In this document: piece by piece, positions 24,917 through 32,832 of the stretch
How the letters are laid out: every line of letters starts with the position of its first letter
Position numbering within the stretch: position 1 is the stretch's first letter
Source: Rhizobium album
GTDB lineage: Bacteria > Pseudomonadota > Alphaproteobacteria > Rhizobiales > Rhizobiaceae
DNA: 64,000 bases
Direction of reading: 5' to 3'
Assembly (NCBI RefSeq): GCF_003122325.1
Contig: NZ_QFBC01000020.1
Span: 1 to 64,000 of the forward strand
Notes under the pieces: model-generated
Seen by the model: only the letters and a program-made list of their open reading frames with translations
Database searches by the model: none
Told to the model about the DNA's origin: nothing
Translations under genes and position numbers: made by a program

Positions 24917-25010
24917 CACGTCCTCCTCTCAGATTGGGGCGAGAGTCCTGCTCTCATTCAGCCGCGCCCTTAAGATCTGCTGCTGAGAGAAACACAATGC
25001 GCTCATCGCT
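24917..25010 (-). promoter_or_regulatory. GCCCCAAT leader, copy 2, with two exclusive hairpins
   Basis: On the minus strand, CTCTC (24945-24941) can pair upstream with GAGAG at 24955-24951, or downstream with GAGAG at 24930-24926 across a loop containing GCCCCAAT. The downstream helix touches the AGGAGG ribosome-binding site (24927-24922). The two pairings exclude each other. Same layout as 34406-34500. Candidate cis-regulatory RNA. Confidence 0.55.
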
Positions 25011-25740
25011 GCGCAATTGCAAATGATCAATTCGGCCGGCGATTTCCGGACTGATCTCGATCCGGCCCCCATTCGCTGCTGTTCTATAACAGCGGTCGGG
25101 CATCATAGGAGGGATAGAGGGGGCGGCATATATGTCCGGCGCTCCAAACCGGAAAAGCCGGTATGAAAATCGTCGTCGCGCATCTGATAATACAGATGAT
25201 TTACAGATCGATCGACAGCCCGCGAGCCTGACAAATCAGGCCTGTTTTATCGGTCGCCAAACCTTATAAAACCTTACATCGCTCCGTGATTTTTGAGGTT
25301 GTGGACATGGCGGCCAGGACTAAGGTCGAAATGTGCCGCCGGGACATATTTGGCCGTCGCGCGACCTACCACGCTGAACCAGCCCGACGGAATTCGTCGC
25401 CTTGGTTTTCATCTCCTCCAGACGGCAAGCGTGTTGGTAAATGTTGGTATTCGGCAGGCGCAATGCGGGCATGGAAGCCGGCCGCCGAAGTTGTTGAATG
25501 TCGTGGTTTCCGGCGCATGGGCGGGCAAATTTGCACCCCCAGCCTTGTGTTGGTTCGTGTCCAAACCGTCGTTGTCGAGATGAAGGATGTCAGTTGAACT
25601 GATACCCTGGCCCTCTTGTTCGGGGACCAGATCGACGCGGCCGACACCTGAGGCGACAGCCTCTGAATAGCTGTAACAGCAACGCAGGGAAGATGGAGAA
25701 ATGACGGTGTCGTTTCTGGGAACGAGACCCTGCACCCCCC
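25011..25740. other. Gene-poor stretch in the cargo region
   Basis: Several frames are open between 25286 and 25735 on both strands, but none shows a family signature and a convincing ribosome-binding site. Likely decayed sequence. A CPHC pair in one minus-strand frame (about 25470) is the only hint of a former zinc-binding protein. Confidence 0.4.
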
Positions 25741-25950
25741 TTAAGGTAGGTGCAGATCAGCGTCGCCGGTGGACGGGAAGGCGAGAGCGTAAAGAACAGA
25801 CGCAGGCAAATTGAAAACGGTTTTCATTTCAGCGCCAAATCGTTCGGACACCCTCATGAAATTTCCTGCCGTTTGAACGGTCATGCCGAACTCCAGTTCG
25901 CTCCAACCGGCGGCGGTCGCCATGCGGTCGCCATCTCGATCAGTCCTCAC
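25741..25950 (-). pseudogene. Fragment of a DUF3102-like gene
   Basis: The frame contains WSELEFGMTVQTAGNFMRVSERFG...LPASVLYALAFPSTG, which matches the middle of DUF3102-type proteins of plasmids and mobile elements (a GMSxxTAxNxMxVAERF...LYALAAPST pattern). Both flanks are missing and the frame ends within a few residues, so this is a remnant of a longer gene. Confidence 0.5.
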
Positions 25951-25983
25951 CCGCTATTAAGGTTTTGCTGATGCAATGCCTTC

Positions 25984-27024
25984 ATGGCAAAGTCTCCGAG
26001 GACACCCCGCTCTAAACCGCTTCTACGAGAAACAGACGCGCCGCTCCGGGGGCGCGCTCGTCGACCACGCGACCCACGGCAGCCACAGCTTCCTCTCGAT
26101 CCTATGCCGGCGCGCATAGAGCCTTGCCTGGCACTCCTTGTCGATCGGCCGCCGGCCGGTCCGGATTGGGCATTCGAAATCAAATGGGACGGTTACCGCC
26201 TGGCGGTGCATGTCGAGCTTGAAGGCGTGCGAATAATCACCCGCGGCGGGCACGACTGGACGCACCGCTTCCCGACGATTGCCGAGGCGGCGAAGGCGTT
26301 CGGCACCACCATCATTCTCGACGGCGAAGCGGTCGTTCTTGACGAACAGGGCCGGCCAGATTTTGGCGCGCTGCAGAAAGCCTTGGGTGGCCGCGGCGGA
26401 AAGCGCAGCGCAAGTGAAGCAATCTTCTATGCCTTCGACATCCTGTATTTCGATGGGCACGACCTGACACGCATGGATCTTGACGAGCGGCGGCAGATCC
26501 TTGAGGGGCTGATCGATGCCGATGGCACAATCCGCCTTTCGGAGGAGATTGACGGCAACGGCGAAGACCTTCTTGCCGGCGCCTGCGAGCTCGGCCTTGA
26601 AGGTATTATCGCCAAGCGCCGCGGGGCACCGTATACGCCCGGCCGCAATGGAGATTGGCGCAAGATCAAATGCGTCCAGAGTGAAAGCTTCATGGTCGTG
26701 GGCTACGAGCCGTCCAAGACCGCCCGCGGCGGTATCGGCAGCCTCCTGCTTGCGGCGCGCCGTGGTCACGATTGGGTCTATGTCGGCAACGTCGGGACCG
26801 GCTTCAAAGAGCGGGATGCGCTCTATCTCCGCAAGACCCTCGACAAGCTCAAAACCAAACGCCCGCCAGTCGTGGCAGAGGGCAAGGGCATTGTCTTCGC
26901 CCAGCCGACGCTCATCGCTGAGATTGAGTTTCGGGGCTGGACTGGCGACCAGAAGCTAAGGCATGCTTCCTATAAAGGCCTGCGGGAGGTGCAGGACAAT
27001 GCGGCGGTGTTCGAACTCGAATAG
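25984..27024 (+). CDS. ligD: ATP-dependent DNA ligase, stand-alone LigD ligase domain
   Basis: A 346-residue enzyme that seals DNA nicks, of the bacterial NHEJ ligase type. The adenylation motif I is EIKWDGYRLAV (Lys nucleophile). Motif III is YAFDILYFDGHDL. GLEGIIAKRRGAPYTPGRNGDWRKIKC covers motifs IV-V. The OB-fold follows (GSLLLAARRGHDWVYVGNVGTGF) with motif VI-like WTGDQKLRHASYKGLRE. It lacks the polymerase and phosphoesterase domains of full LigD, and no ku gene is in the window. It may act with a host Ku. Confidence 0.9.
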   Translation: MAKSPRTPRSKPLLRETDAPLRGRARRPRDPRQPQLPLDPMPARIEPCLALLVDRPPAGPDWAFEIKWDGYRLAVHVELEGVRIITRGGHDWTHRFPTIAEAAKAFGTTIILDGEAVVLDEQGRPDFGALQKALGGRGGKRSASEAIFYAFDILYFDGHDLTRMDLDERRQILEGLIDADGTIRLSEEIDGNGEDLLAGACELGLEGIIAKRRGAPYTPGRNGDWRKIKCVQSESFMVVGYEPSKTARGGIGSLLLAARRGHDWVYVGNVGTGFKERDALYLRKTLDKLKTKRPPVVAEGKGIVFAQPTLIAEIEFRGWTGDQKLRHASYKGLREVQDNAAVFELE

Positions 27025-27050
27025 CGTTCATATCGCAGGGAGGGCATGCG

Positions 27051-27281
27051 ATGGAGATTTTTGCGTACACGCTTACTGTCAAGGGCAAGCAGCCAATCAA
27101 GGGCATCGGCCCGATGGAAGACCTTCAATCACTTATCGCGCAGATGGAATTGCCAAGTACAGCGCCGCCAGACTGGATCACTGCCAATCCGACAATTACC
27201 GGCCTGGATGGATCGAAAATCTACATCCACGACGAAGGCGGGAAAGACGAATGGCGGCTTAGGTGGGTGCCGTTCGCCTGA
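27051..27281 (+). CDS. Small hypothetical protein after the ligase
   Basis: Seventy-six residues (MEIFAYTLTVKGKQPIKGIGPMEDLQS...), probably a small beta-rich domain (GSKIYIHDEGGKDEWRLRWVPFA). Twenty-six bp after ligD with GGGAGGGCATGCG upstream, so probably co-transcribed. Function unknown. Confidence 0.55.
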   Translation: MEIFAYTLTVKGKQPIKGIGPMEDLQSLIAQMELPSTAPPDWITANPTITGLDGSKIYIHDEGGKDEWRLRWVPFA

Positions 27282-27398
27282 AATGATCTATCGAAAGACA
27301 ACAAGCGACAGGATCAATAAAACCGTGCCCGCCATTCCTATAGCCTTGGCGATTGCCTAGGCGCAAGCTAGATTCCTGTTGTCTCAGGAGGGGCGAAA

Positions 27399-28439
27399 TT
27401 GAAAACGGCGCTGTTCGGGGTTCTGGCATTCTTTTCGGCAATCGGCGCCGGCCATGCCGACGACTTCACACCGTTTCGCTTGATGGCAAATGAGCCTAAA
27501 GCAATCATGCTGGATGGGCCGATCGATGAACGGAGTGCCCTGGCTTTCAAGAGGGTGATGAGAGCCGCGCCAGAGGCAACCGTACTTCTCCTCAACAGCC
27601 CCGGCGGATCGGTGCATATGGCGCTGTTAATCGCCGACGATGTCCACGCCCGGGGAATGGCAACAATCGTACCGCAGGCCGGATCATGTGACAGCGCCTG
27701 CGCGTTCGTGTTCCTCGCCGGCAACATCCGCTATGTGATCGGCCGCCTTGGGGTGCATCAGATTTATGGCATCGACAGCGTGAGCGATGCCCAAACAAGC
27801 CTTTCGGACATTATCGAAACTCTGAACAGCTACGGGGTACGATCCGGCGTCATCACCACGATGCTGCGCACCCCGCCGGAAGCCATGCACTACTTCACCA
27901 AGGAAGAGTTGATGAAGTGGAATATCGCAACGCATTGGATCGATGAGACCGAAGCCGCGAGCCCGCCGGACACGTCCGACAGTGCGGCCGCCGATCCTGA
28001 CCCCGAGCAACTTGAGGCATTTCGCTCCCTTGCCGAAGTCGGGCCGGTCCCATTTTCGCGGGAGGAAGCATTACGCTCAAAGCGGGCAACTGAATTGATG
28101 GTAGCTGCTGCCGGCGGCGCCGCGGATCTCAAAAGCCTGGGCACGAATGCTTATGCAGATTTTGTCCGCTTCAACGGGAATTTGCTGCCTCGTGGCGCGG
28201 TCATCTTTGCACGATCCAACAGGGTTTCGTCGTGGTCGAGCCGGAACGCCCAAATCATTGATGGCACCGTCGTTGACGTCTGCACCGCCGGGGTTTGTAT
28301 GGTGTCCGCTATGGTGGAAACACGCGGTAAAGAACCGGGCAGCGGCAAAGAACTCAGGATGGTCGAGCGCGTGACAATGCGGTTTTCCAGTGAAGAAGAT
28401 AGCAAAGTCGTCGAAGAGACCGTGGACGCCATGCCATAG
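27399..28439 (+). CDS. Secreted ClpP-like serine protease-fold protein
   Basis: A 346-residue protein with an N-terminal signal peptide (LFGVLAFFSAIGAGHA) and a ClpP/crotonase-type domain: LLNSPGGSVHMALLIADDV, GSCDSACAFVFLAG (candidate Ser nucleophile) and GRLGVHQIYG (candidate His). A C-terminal domain of about 130 residues is unassigned. It starts with TTG after a strong AGGAGGGG, so translation may be restrained. Periplasmic ClpP-fold proteins are common in rhizobia; their substrates are unknown. Confidence 0.7.
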   Translation: MKTALFGVLAFFSAIGAGHADDFTPFRLMANEPKAIMLDGPIDERSALAFKRVMRAAPEATVLLLNSPGGSVHMALLIADDVHARGMATIVPQAGSCDSACAFVFLAGNIRYVIGRLGVHQIYGIDSVSDAQTSLSDIIETLNSYGVRSGVITTMLRTPPEAMHYFTKEELMKWNIATHWIDETEAASPPDTSDSAAADPDPEQLEAFRSLAEVGPVPFSREEALRSKRATELMVAAAGGAADLKSLGTNAYADFVRFNGNLLPRGAVIFARSNRVSSWSSRNAQIIDGTVVDVCTAGVCMVSAMVETRGKEPGSGKELRMVERVTMRFSSEEDSKVVEETVDAMP

Positions 28440-28476
28440 ACCGGTGCCTTGTCTGTTAGCAGCCGGCTCGGGGTGT

Positions 28477-29151
28477 TCATTCCACCATTTGGTCAGCTTC
28501 CTTTTCGTACGCCGCTATGGCTCCAATCACCCAGTCCATATAGGCCCTTACCTGCCCAGAGTAATTGGTGATGGTCGGCCAGTAATCAATCGGTCGGTTC
28601 TTTAAGTCCATCGCCCCGTACTCTGCCAGCCGATCATTCAGCGATTTGCTTATCGCGTTCGACGTGATTTTTTCTGGAGCCTCTATTTCAGTCTCGACCC
28701 ATTCAAAAGATCTATCTGATACAGCATGATGAAGTGCTTCAAGCTGGGCGATAAATACGAGCTTATCAACACCGACGTCTTCATGGTCGCCTGCTCTTAT
28801 CCTGCTCCCGTTGTAGATTAGGTCAGCCCTTTGACGTTCCTTTGATGCCAGCGCCAAGGCCCGTTTCGCCAAAGCGCGTTCACGTCGCAACGAAAGCTTC
28901 ATCAAGTCGCGGTGACGTCTTCCGGCGTCCGTGTTCTCCTTTGCCAAGAAGATAACCGTGGGAATAGCTGCGGCAACCGCCGCCCACCCGCCCAGCGCGG
29001 AAACCCATTCGCGAAGCCTAGTCTCAAGCTCGGAACTTTTCCCGTTCCAATCTACGACCGTGGCGGCCACTCCCAACCCCAAGAAGACCGCCAGCAGCGA
29101 ACCTGCCAGCAGCCCCCAGAGAAACCAAAACCCCCGACCGTTCGGTTTCAC
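28477..29151 (-). CDS. Inner-membrane protein with long cytoplasmic helical tail
   Basis: A 224-residue protein with two N-terminal hydrophobic segments (FLWGLLAGSLLAVFLGLGVAA and WAAVAAAIPTVIFLA), followed by a charged, mostly helical domain (RRERALAKRALALASKERQRAD). GTG start after GAGAGGTC. It lies 20 bp after the XRE regulator gene and is probably co-transcribed with it. The layout would suit a superinfection-exclusion or abortive-infection protein, but there is no homology evidence. Confidence 0.6.
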   Translation of the reverse strand: MKPNGRGFWFLWGLLAGSLLAVFLGLGVAATVVDWNGKSSELETRLREWVSALGGWAAVAAAIPTVIFLAKENTDAGRRHRDLMKLSLRRERALAKRALALASKERQRADLIYNGSRIRAGDHEDVGVDKLVFIAQLEALHHAVSDRSFEWVETEIEAPEKITSNAISKSLNDRLAEYGAMDLKNRPIDYWPTITNYSGQVRAYMDWVIGAIAAYEKEADQMVE

Positions 29152-29171
29152 GACCTCTCTCCCGATAACAA

Positions 29172-29417
29172 CTAGCTGCTCTTTTGTAATCGAACGCCCG
29201 GCCCTCCGTCGATCAATTCGCCATCGCCGAGAAAAATGACGCCAGCCGAGCTTAAGGCGGAAGCTAGAGCGTTAATGGTTGTGGCGTGCCCGACAAGCTC
29301 CCCCTCCATCGCTTCAAGCCTTTTGATAGTCGGCACCGAGACGCCGCTACGCTCTGCCAAGTCAGACTGTGACCAGCGAAGGAGTGCCCGAGCGGATCGG
29401 ACATGAGACGCATCCAT
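29172..29417 (-). CDS. XRE-family transcriptional repressor
   Basis: An 81-residue protein with a Cro/CI-type helix-turn-helix (RALLRWSQSDLAERSGVSVPTIKRLEAMEG) and a short C-terminal dimerisation part ending GPGVRLQ. Divergent from the 29521 operon across a 103-bp region full of AATCC/GGATT half-sites. Probably represses itself and that operon. It lacks a LexA-like cleavage domain, so it is not a classical CI. Confidence 0.8.
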   Translation of the reverse strand: MDASHVRSARALLRWSQSDLAERSGVSVPTIKRLEAMEGELVGHATTINALASALSSAGVIFLGDGELIDGGPGVRLQKSS

Positions 29418-29422
29418 AAAAT

Positions 29423-29500
29423 TATCCCTTTGGTGTCAAATAATCCTTTTGGGATTGCATTGTGATCTATTATGGATTAAATAATCACTAAAGGATCAAA
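29423..29500. promoter_or_regulatory. Divergent promoter with repeated ATCC(C/T)TTTGG operators
   Basis: Half-sites ATCCCTTTGG (29424-29433) and ATCCTTTTGG (29443-29452) face one way and ATCCTTTAG (complement of 29488-29496) the other. The second is part of a dyad AATCC-TTTTG-GGATT (29442-29456). A plausible rightward promoter is TTGCAT (29455-29460), 17 bp, TAAATA (29478-29483), embedded between the operators. Probable target of the 29172 repressor. Confidence 0.55.
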
Positions 29501-29520
29501 TCAGCAACAGGAAATTGCAA

Positions 29521-29880
29521 ATGCCGAACTCTATCGTTCCGGCCAACGCCGAAGGCATGCCTAAATTTGACCGGGCAGCAATCATGCGCACTGCCTGGGA
29601 GATTGCCCGTAAGCGCTTCCCGAACATGAAGACCGCTGCTGACCGCCGCTTTGCCCTTTCCCTCGCCCTCAAGTCCGCGTGGATGACGGCCAAGTACGAA
29701 GCACAGCAGGCGGCGAAGACTGTCCACCAGCGCGCCGCCGCCCGCGTCGAGGAAATGAAGCTGGAGTTGATGCGCCTCGACGCTACGCCTTTCAAGATCC
29801 GCCTCGACGGCGATAAGCGGGCCGCTCTCGCCAGCCGCATCGACGCCATGACGAAGGAACTGGCCGCTATCCCGGCCTGA
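29521..29880 (+). CDS. Hypothetical protein, first gene of the XRE-controlled operon
   Basis: About 119 residues (MPNSIVPANAEGMPKFDRAAIMRTAWEIARKRF...). Helical and basic, with a region IMRTAWEIARKRFPNMKTAADRRFALSLALKSAWMTAK resembling short DNA-associated phage proteins. I chose the ATG at 29521, preceded by AGGAAA, rather than the TTG two codons earlier. Confidence 0.6.
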   Translation: MPNSIVPANAEGMPKFDRAAIMRTAWEIARKRFPNMKTAADRRFALSLALKSAWMTAKYEAQQAAKTVHQRAAARVEEMKLELMRLDATPFKIRLDGDKRAALASRIDAMTKELAAIPA

Positions 29881-29934
29881 GCCAAAATCCCCCATTGGGG
29901 GAAGCGTACATCATCAAAACATGGAGAAACGACC

Positions 29935-30336
29935 ATGCCGAAATCTATTCCGGCAATCGGCGAAGCTATGCCGACAATCGATCGCCGCACGCTCTTGCAG
30001 GGGCTTATCGTCGCCGCCGTCACGCCAGCCGAAGCCGGCGCTGCACTTCATGACCCGCTCCTTGATGTGATCCAGGCATATCGTGCCGGCCTGATCGAAT
30101 TCGACCGGCTCGCCGACAATTCCCCAGACGACAGCCGCTGGAAAGAGCTTGGTGCCGCCACCTATGAGCCATGGCAAGCCATTCTCGACAACTGGGACCA
30201 GCCAGCGAGAACCCGCGAAGGCGCTGTGGAGGCTTTGCGCGCCTCGCTCGCCGCGGAGGATGGCGTGTACGGCTGCAAAGCTGCGGAACGAATGGTCCGG
30301 GCCGCGCTCGGCTATCTGGAGAACCTGCCGGCGTAA
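29935..30336 (+). CDS. Protein with Tat-like N-terminal signal
   Basis: A 133-residue protein. TIDRRTLLQGLIVAAVTPAEAGA at residues 14-36 resembles a twin-arginine signal peptide (RRTLL then a hydrophobic stretch), followed by a helical acidic domain. The N-terminus MPKSIPAIGEAMP resembles those of the genes on either side (MPNSIV...AEGMP, MPNKAVQAAGEAMP), suggesting a shared origin by duplication. No cofactor-binding motif is seen. Confidence 0.6.
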   Translation: MPKSIPAIGEAMPTIDRRTLLQGLIVAAVTPAEAGAALHDPLLDVIQAYRAGLIEFDRLADNSPDDSRWKELGAATYEPWQAILDNWDQPARTREGAVEALRASLAAEDGVYGCKAAERMVRAALGYLENLPA

Positions 30337-30377
30337 CGGCTGGTCATCTGAAAAATCCAAAATGTGAGGAAACCATA

Positions 30378-30944
30378 ATGCCGAACAAAGCTGTTCAGGC
30401 CGCTGGCGAAGCCATGCCTAAAACCTCAATGCCGCAGATGACCGAAGCCTTCGCCCGCGAACGCATTGGCATTCTCGGCCATGAAATCTCACAATTGCTG
30501 GACTTGGTGCCCGGCGCCTCCATGGTCGGCATATCTCCGGCCGGAAAACGAGACAGCAAAGAGAAAGTGCTTGTCGGCTTTGCTGCGAACGAAGAGTTCT
30601 TTCAAGAACCCGTCATTGAACACCCATGGACCGCTGTCCATCGGCTCACGCGTGAACTCTCCGTAGCTCTCACAAAGTGCAATGATGGTTCTTGGGTAGC
30701 GCATGTCTTACCGGCCGGCGGTGGCAACAATGAACTGCAGATGCGCAAGCTTCCCCGGCTCCGCGGCACCGGCATGCCGGAAATCGCGCTGGATCGTGTC
30801 GAGCGCCTGACTTGGGAGCTTTCGACGGCTTTGACCGAATACGCGGACGGCACCTTCCAGGCGATGGTTCTGCCGTCATCGGTCGGCGGCCATACTGTGA
30901 TGCTCGCCAAGATTTCAGCTTGGAATGGGAGGGCTTCGCGATGA
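30378..30944 (+). CDS. Hypothetical protein with internal duplication
   Basis: A 188-residue protein. Two related segments, VHRLTRELSVALTKCNDGSWVAHVLPAG and VERLTWELSTALTEYADGTFQAMVLPSS, show an internal repeat of about 30 residues, probably a beta-hairpin module. GTGAGGAAAC precedes the ATG, and the stop overlaps the next start (ATGA). Role unknown. Confidence 0.6.
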   Translation: MPNKAVQAAGEAMPKTSMPQMTEAFARERIGILGHEISQLLDLVPGASMVGISPAGKRDSKEKVLVGFAANEEFFQEPVIEHPWTAVHRLTRELSVALTKCNDGSWVAHVLPAGGGNNELQMRKLPRLRGTGMPEIALDRVERLTWELSTALTEYADGTFQAMVLPSSVGGHTVMLAKISAWNGRASR

Positions 30945-31714
30945 CCGCCAGCACCATGGAAACCGGACGTCGTCGCTTCCTTCTCGGCCTCGCCGCGGCC
31001 GCGACGGCAGCCGCCGTCCCGTCGACTGCAGCAGCCACGGTCGAAGAGAATCCAAAGCTTATCGCCTTGGCTGCCGCCCTGCCCGCGATTGCCGACACGT
31101 ATCATGCTGCCGAATCTGCCTATATGGAGCGGTGGCGCTACTGGAGAAAGGCAACTCCGCTCGCACCGGACGCCGTCGCAAAGCGAGGCACAGGCTGCCC
31201 CAGAACGACGGTGCAGCCTGGCAGAACGGAAATGTATGTCCAAGGCGGCTATCTCTACCGGCAGGGGGAAGAGTTTCCCTACCGCATCTTTAAGACTGCC
31301 ATTGAGATACGGTGCGAAATCCAGAGCGTGCGCTGGAAAAAGCAGCGCGCCAAGAAGGCCGGCGCCATTGCTGACTTCCTCGCAGCCGAAGAAGAACTTG
31401 TCCAACTCGAAACCGATGCCGCCGACGCGCTCGCATACGAGAAGACGTTCAAGGAAGTCGAAGCGGCTGCCGAAGAGGAAATGGAGCGCCTTCACCGACC
31501 GAAGGAAGCCGCCCTCTACGCCCTGCATGGTCAAGTAGCCGCTATCATGGCCGAAGAAGACCGGACCATGGAAGGCCTCATCGTCAAAGCCGAGGCATTG
31601 GCGCAGTGGGATCGGGTGGGACGCCCGGACAACCTCATCGCTGCAGTCGAGGGCGATTGGCACGGCTCAATTGCTGCATCGATCCTCCGCCATGCGAAAG
31701 GCGGTGTCATATGA
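30941..31714 (+). CDS. Tat-signal protein of unknown function
   Basis: A 257-residue protein. METGRRRFLLGLAAAATAAAVPSTAAA is a clear twin-arginine-type signal (RRRFLLGL plus Ala-rich stretch and AxA cleavage site). The mature part is charged and helical (KTFKEVEAAAEEEMERLHRPKEAAL). Tat cargo is usually a folded redox protein, but no metal or cofactor motif is visible here. Coupled to both neighbours by ATGA. Confidence 0.6.
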   Translation: MTASTMETGRRRFLLGLAAAATAAAVPSTAAATVEENPKLIALAAALPAIADTYHAAESAYMERWRYWRKATPLAPDAVAKRGTGCPRTTVQPGRTEMYVQGGYLYRQGEEFPYRIFKTAIEIRCEIQSVRWKKQRAKKAGAIADFLAAEEELVQLETDAADALAYEKTFKEVEAAAEEEMERLHRPKEAALYALHGQVAAIMAEEDRTMEGLIVKAEALAQWDRVGRPDNLIAAVEGDWHGSIAASILRHAKGGVI

Positions 31715-32034
31715 ACGCCCGAGCGAAAATCCTTCAGTTCCGCCGCGCCGAACTGGAAGCCCGCATTGAGGAAATGATTGCCCTTCTCGATACCCTTGAC
31801 GGCGATCCGGATCTAGAAGACGGCGCCGACGATGAGCCAAACCTCGGCAGTCATCCCAAATACCGCAACGGCCGGCTGGAATACGATCTGGAAGGTGACA
31901 CGGCCGACGAAGAGCCTTCGCTCGGCTGGAGTGAACACCTCAACCAAGCCGCGGCCTCGCGCCTGTCCGGCTTCATCTTTGGCCCTGATCTTGAACAGGA
32001 CGTCGGCCGGCTGCCGGGAGGATGTGGGCTATGA
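31711..32034 (+). CDS. Acidic hypothetical protein of rhizobial prophages
   Basis: A 107-residue protein with an N-terminal coiled helix (ILQFRRAELEARIEEMIALLDTLDGD) and a region rich in DDEPNLGSH and DEEPSLGWSE, a signature I recall from rhizobial prophage proteins. Strongly acidic. ATGA overlaps at both ends. Function unknown. Confidence 0.6.
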   Translation: MNARAKILQFRRAELEARIEEMIALLDTLDGDPDLEDGADDEPNLGSHPKYRNGRLEYDLEGDTADEEPSLGWSEHLNQAAASRLSGFIFGPDLEQDVGRLPGGCGL

Positions 32035-32267
32035 GCAAAACCAAAATCGAAGACGCCTTAGGTGAAGCTATGAGCTTTGCCACGGCGATCCGCCTGGCCG
32101 CTTCTGCGATGGAGGCAGAGGCTAACACCGCCCATACCTGCGCTCTCCAGCTTCTCGCCGAACAGGTGAGCGCCCGCATATCCGACGCGCTCGCTCTGAT
32201 CGACGATTTGCAGGATGTGCAGGAGGAGCCGAAATGCGCAGGCGGTCGAGGAGCGCGCAGGCGATGA
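32031..32267 (+). CDS. Small conserved protein, intact copy of the 1784 fragment
   Basis: Seventy-eight residues from MSKTKIEDALGEAMSFATAIR. The central helix AASAMEAEANTAHTCALQLLAEQ is nearly identical to the truncated left copy. ATGA overlap at both ends. Unknown function. Confidence 0.6.
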   Translation: MSKTKIEDALGEAMSFATAIRLAASAMEAEANTAHTCALQLLAEQVSARISDALALIDDLQDVQEEPKCAGGRGARRR

Positions 32268-32587
32268 CAGCGAACCCCATCCTGCGGGCCATAGCCTCGC
32301 ACAGGGAAGCAATACAGGCGGACGAAGCGTCCTATGACGATGACGGCTGCGCCCTGTCGAAGGAACTGGCAGACCGCACCGGAGCGGCTGAATCCGCCGC
32401 GTTCCAAGCGCTCGCCATAGAGCCGTGCCGGTCGCACGCTGATGTTCAGGCCAAGGTCCATTACCTACTGACCGGCAGCGTGGGCGTGCCTACCCCGCTT
32501 ATCGAGTGCTTCGGCTTCGATGAGTATGGCGGGGACGCGGTGATCTATCGGTTTGTCGCCTCCCTCCTACTCCCTGATCGGGAGTAG
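32264..32587 (+). CDS. Hypothetical protein, present only in the intact module
   Basis: A 107-residue protein from MTANPILRAIASHREAIQADEAS. The left remnant lacks this gene: the fragment ending at 1951 runs straight into the homologue of the next gene. It is therefore an insertion in one copy or a deletion in the other. Helical, acidic, no recognised motif. Confidence 0.6.
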   Translation: MTANPILRAIASHREAIQADEASYDDDGCALSKELADRTGAAESAAFQALAIEPCRSHADVQAKVHYLLTGSVGVPTPLIECFGFDEYGGDAVIYRFVASLLLPDRE

Positions 32588-32592
32588 CCGCC

Positions 32593-32832
32593 ATGGTCGA
32601 CGAATTGTCCGAAGCTATCGACCTTAGCCACAGCGCTCTCAGTCTCCTGCTGACTGCCGAGGCGGCTTGCGAGGTGTTCAACACTGGCACTGGCGCCGAA
32701 CACGCGGTGAAGCTCGCTGCAGCCATCGGCGGCACGATCCGCCAGGCACGCGAACTCATCGAAGCCAATCACGAAACCATAGAACTCATGCAGATCCGTA
32801 ATGAGCGCCACAGCAAAGGAACATCGAAATGA
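32593..32832 (+). CDS. Small conserved protein, paralogue of 1948-2157
   Basis: Seventy-nine residues (MVDELSEAIDLSHSALSLLLTAEAACEVF...). It differs from the left copy by scattered substitutions and an extra NTGTGAEHAV segment. Coupled to the next gene by ATGA. Function unknown. Confidence 0.6.
   Translation: MVDELSEAIDLSHSALSLLLTAEAACEVFNTGTGAEHAVKLAAAIGGTIRQARELIEANHETIELMQIRNERHSKGTSK

Noticed and set aside
25286..25735. Genes on either strand in this stretch
   Set aside because: Several open frames but none with a domain signature, conserved look and ribosome-binding site together.
27283..27360. Micro-ORFs between the 27051 and 27399 genes (25 aa plus strand, 15 aa minus strand with a TM-like stretch)
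   Set aside because: Too short to support without conservation data; the minus-strand one has only a weak ribosome-binding site.
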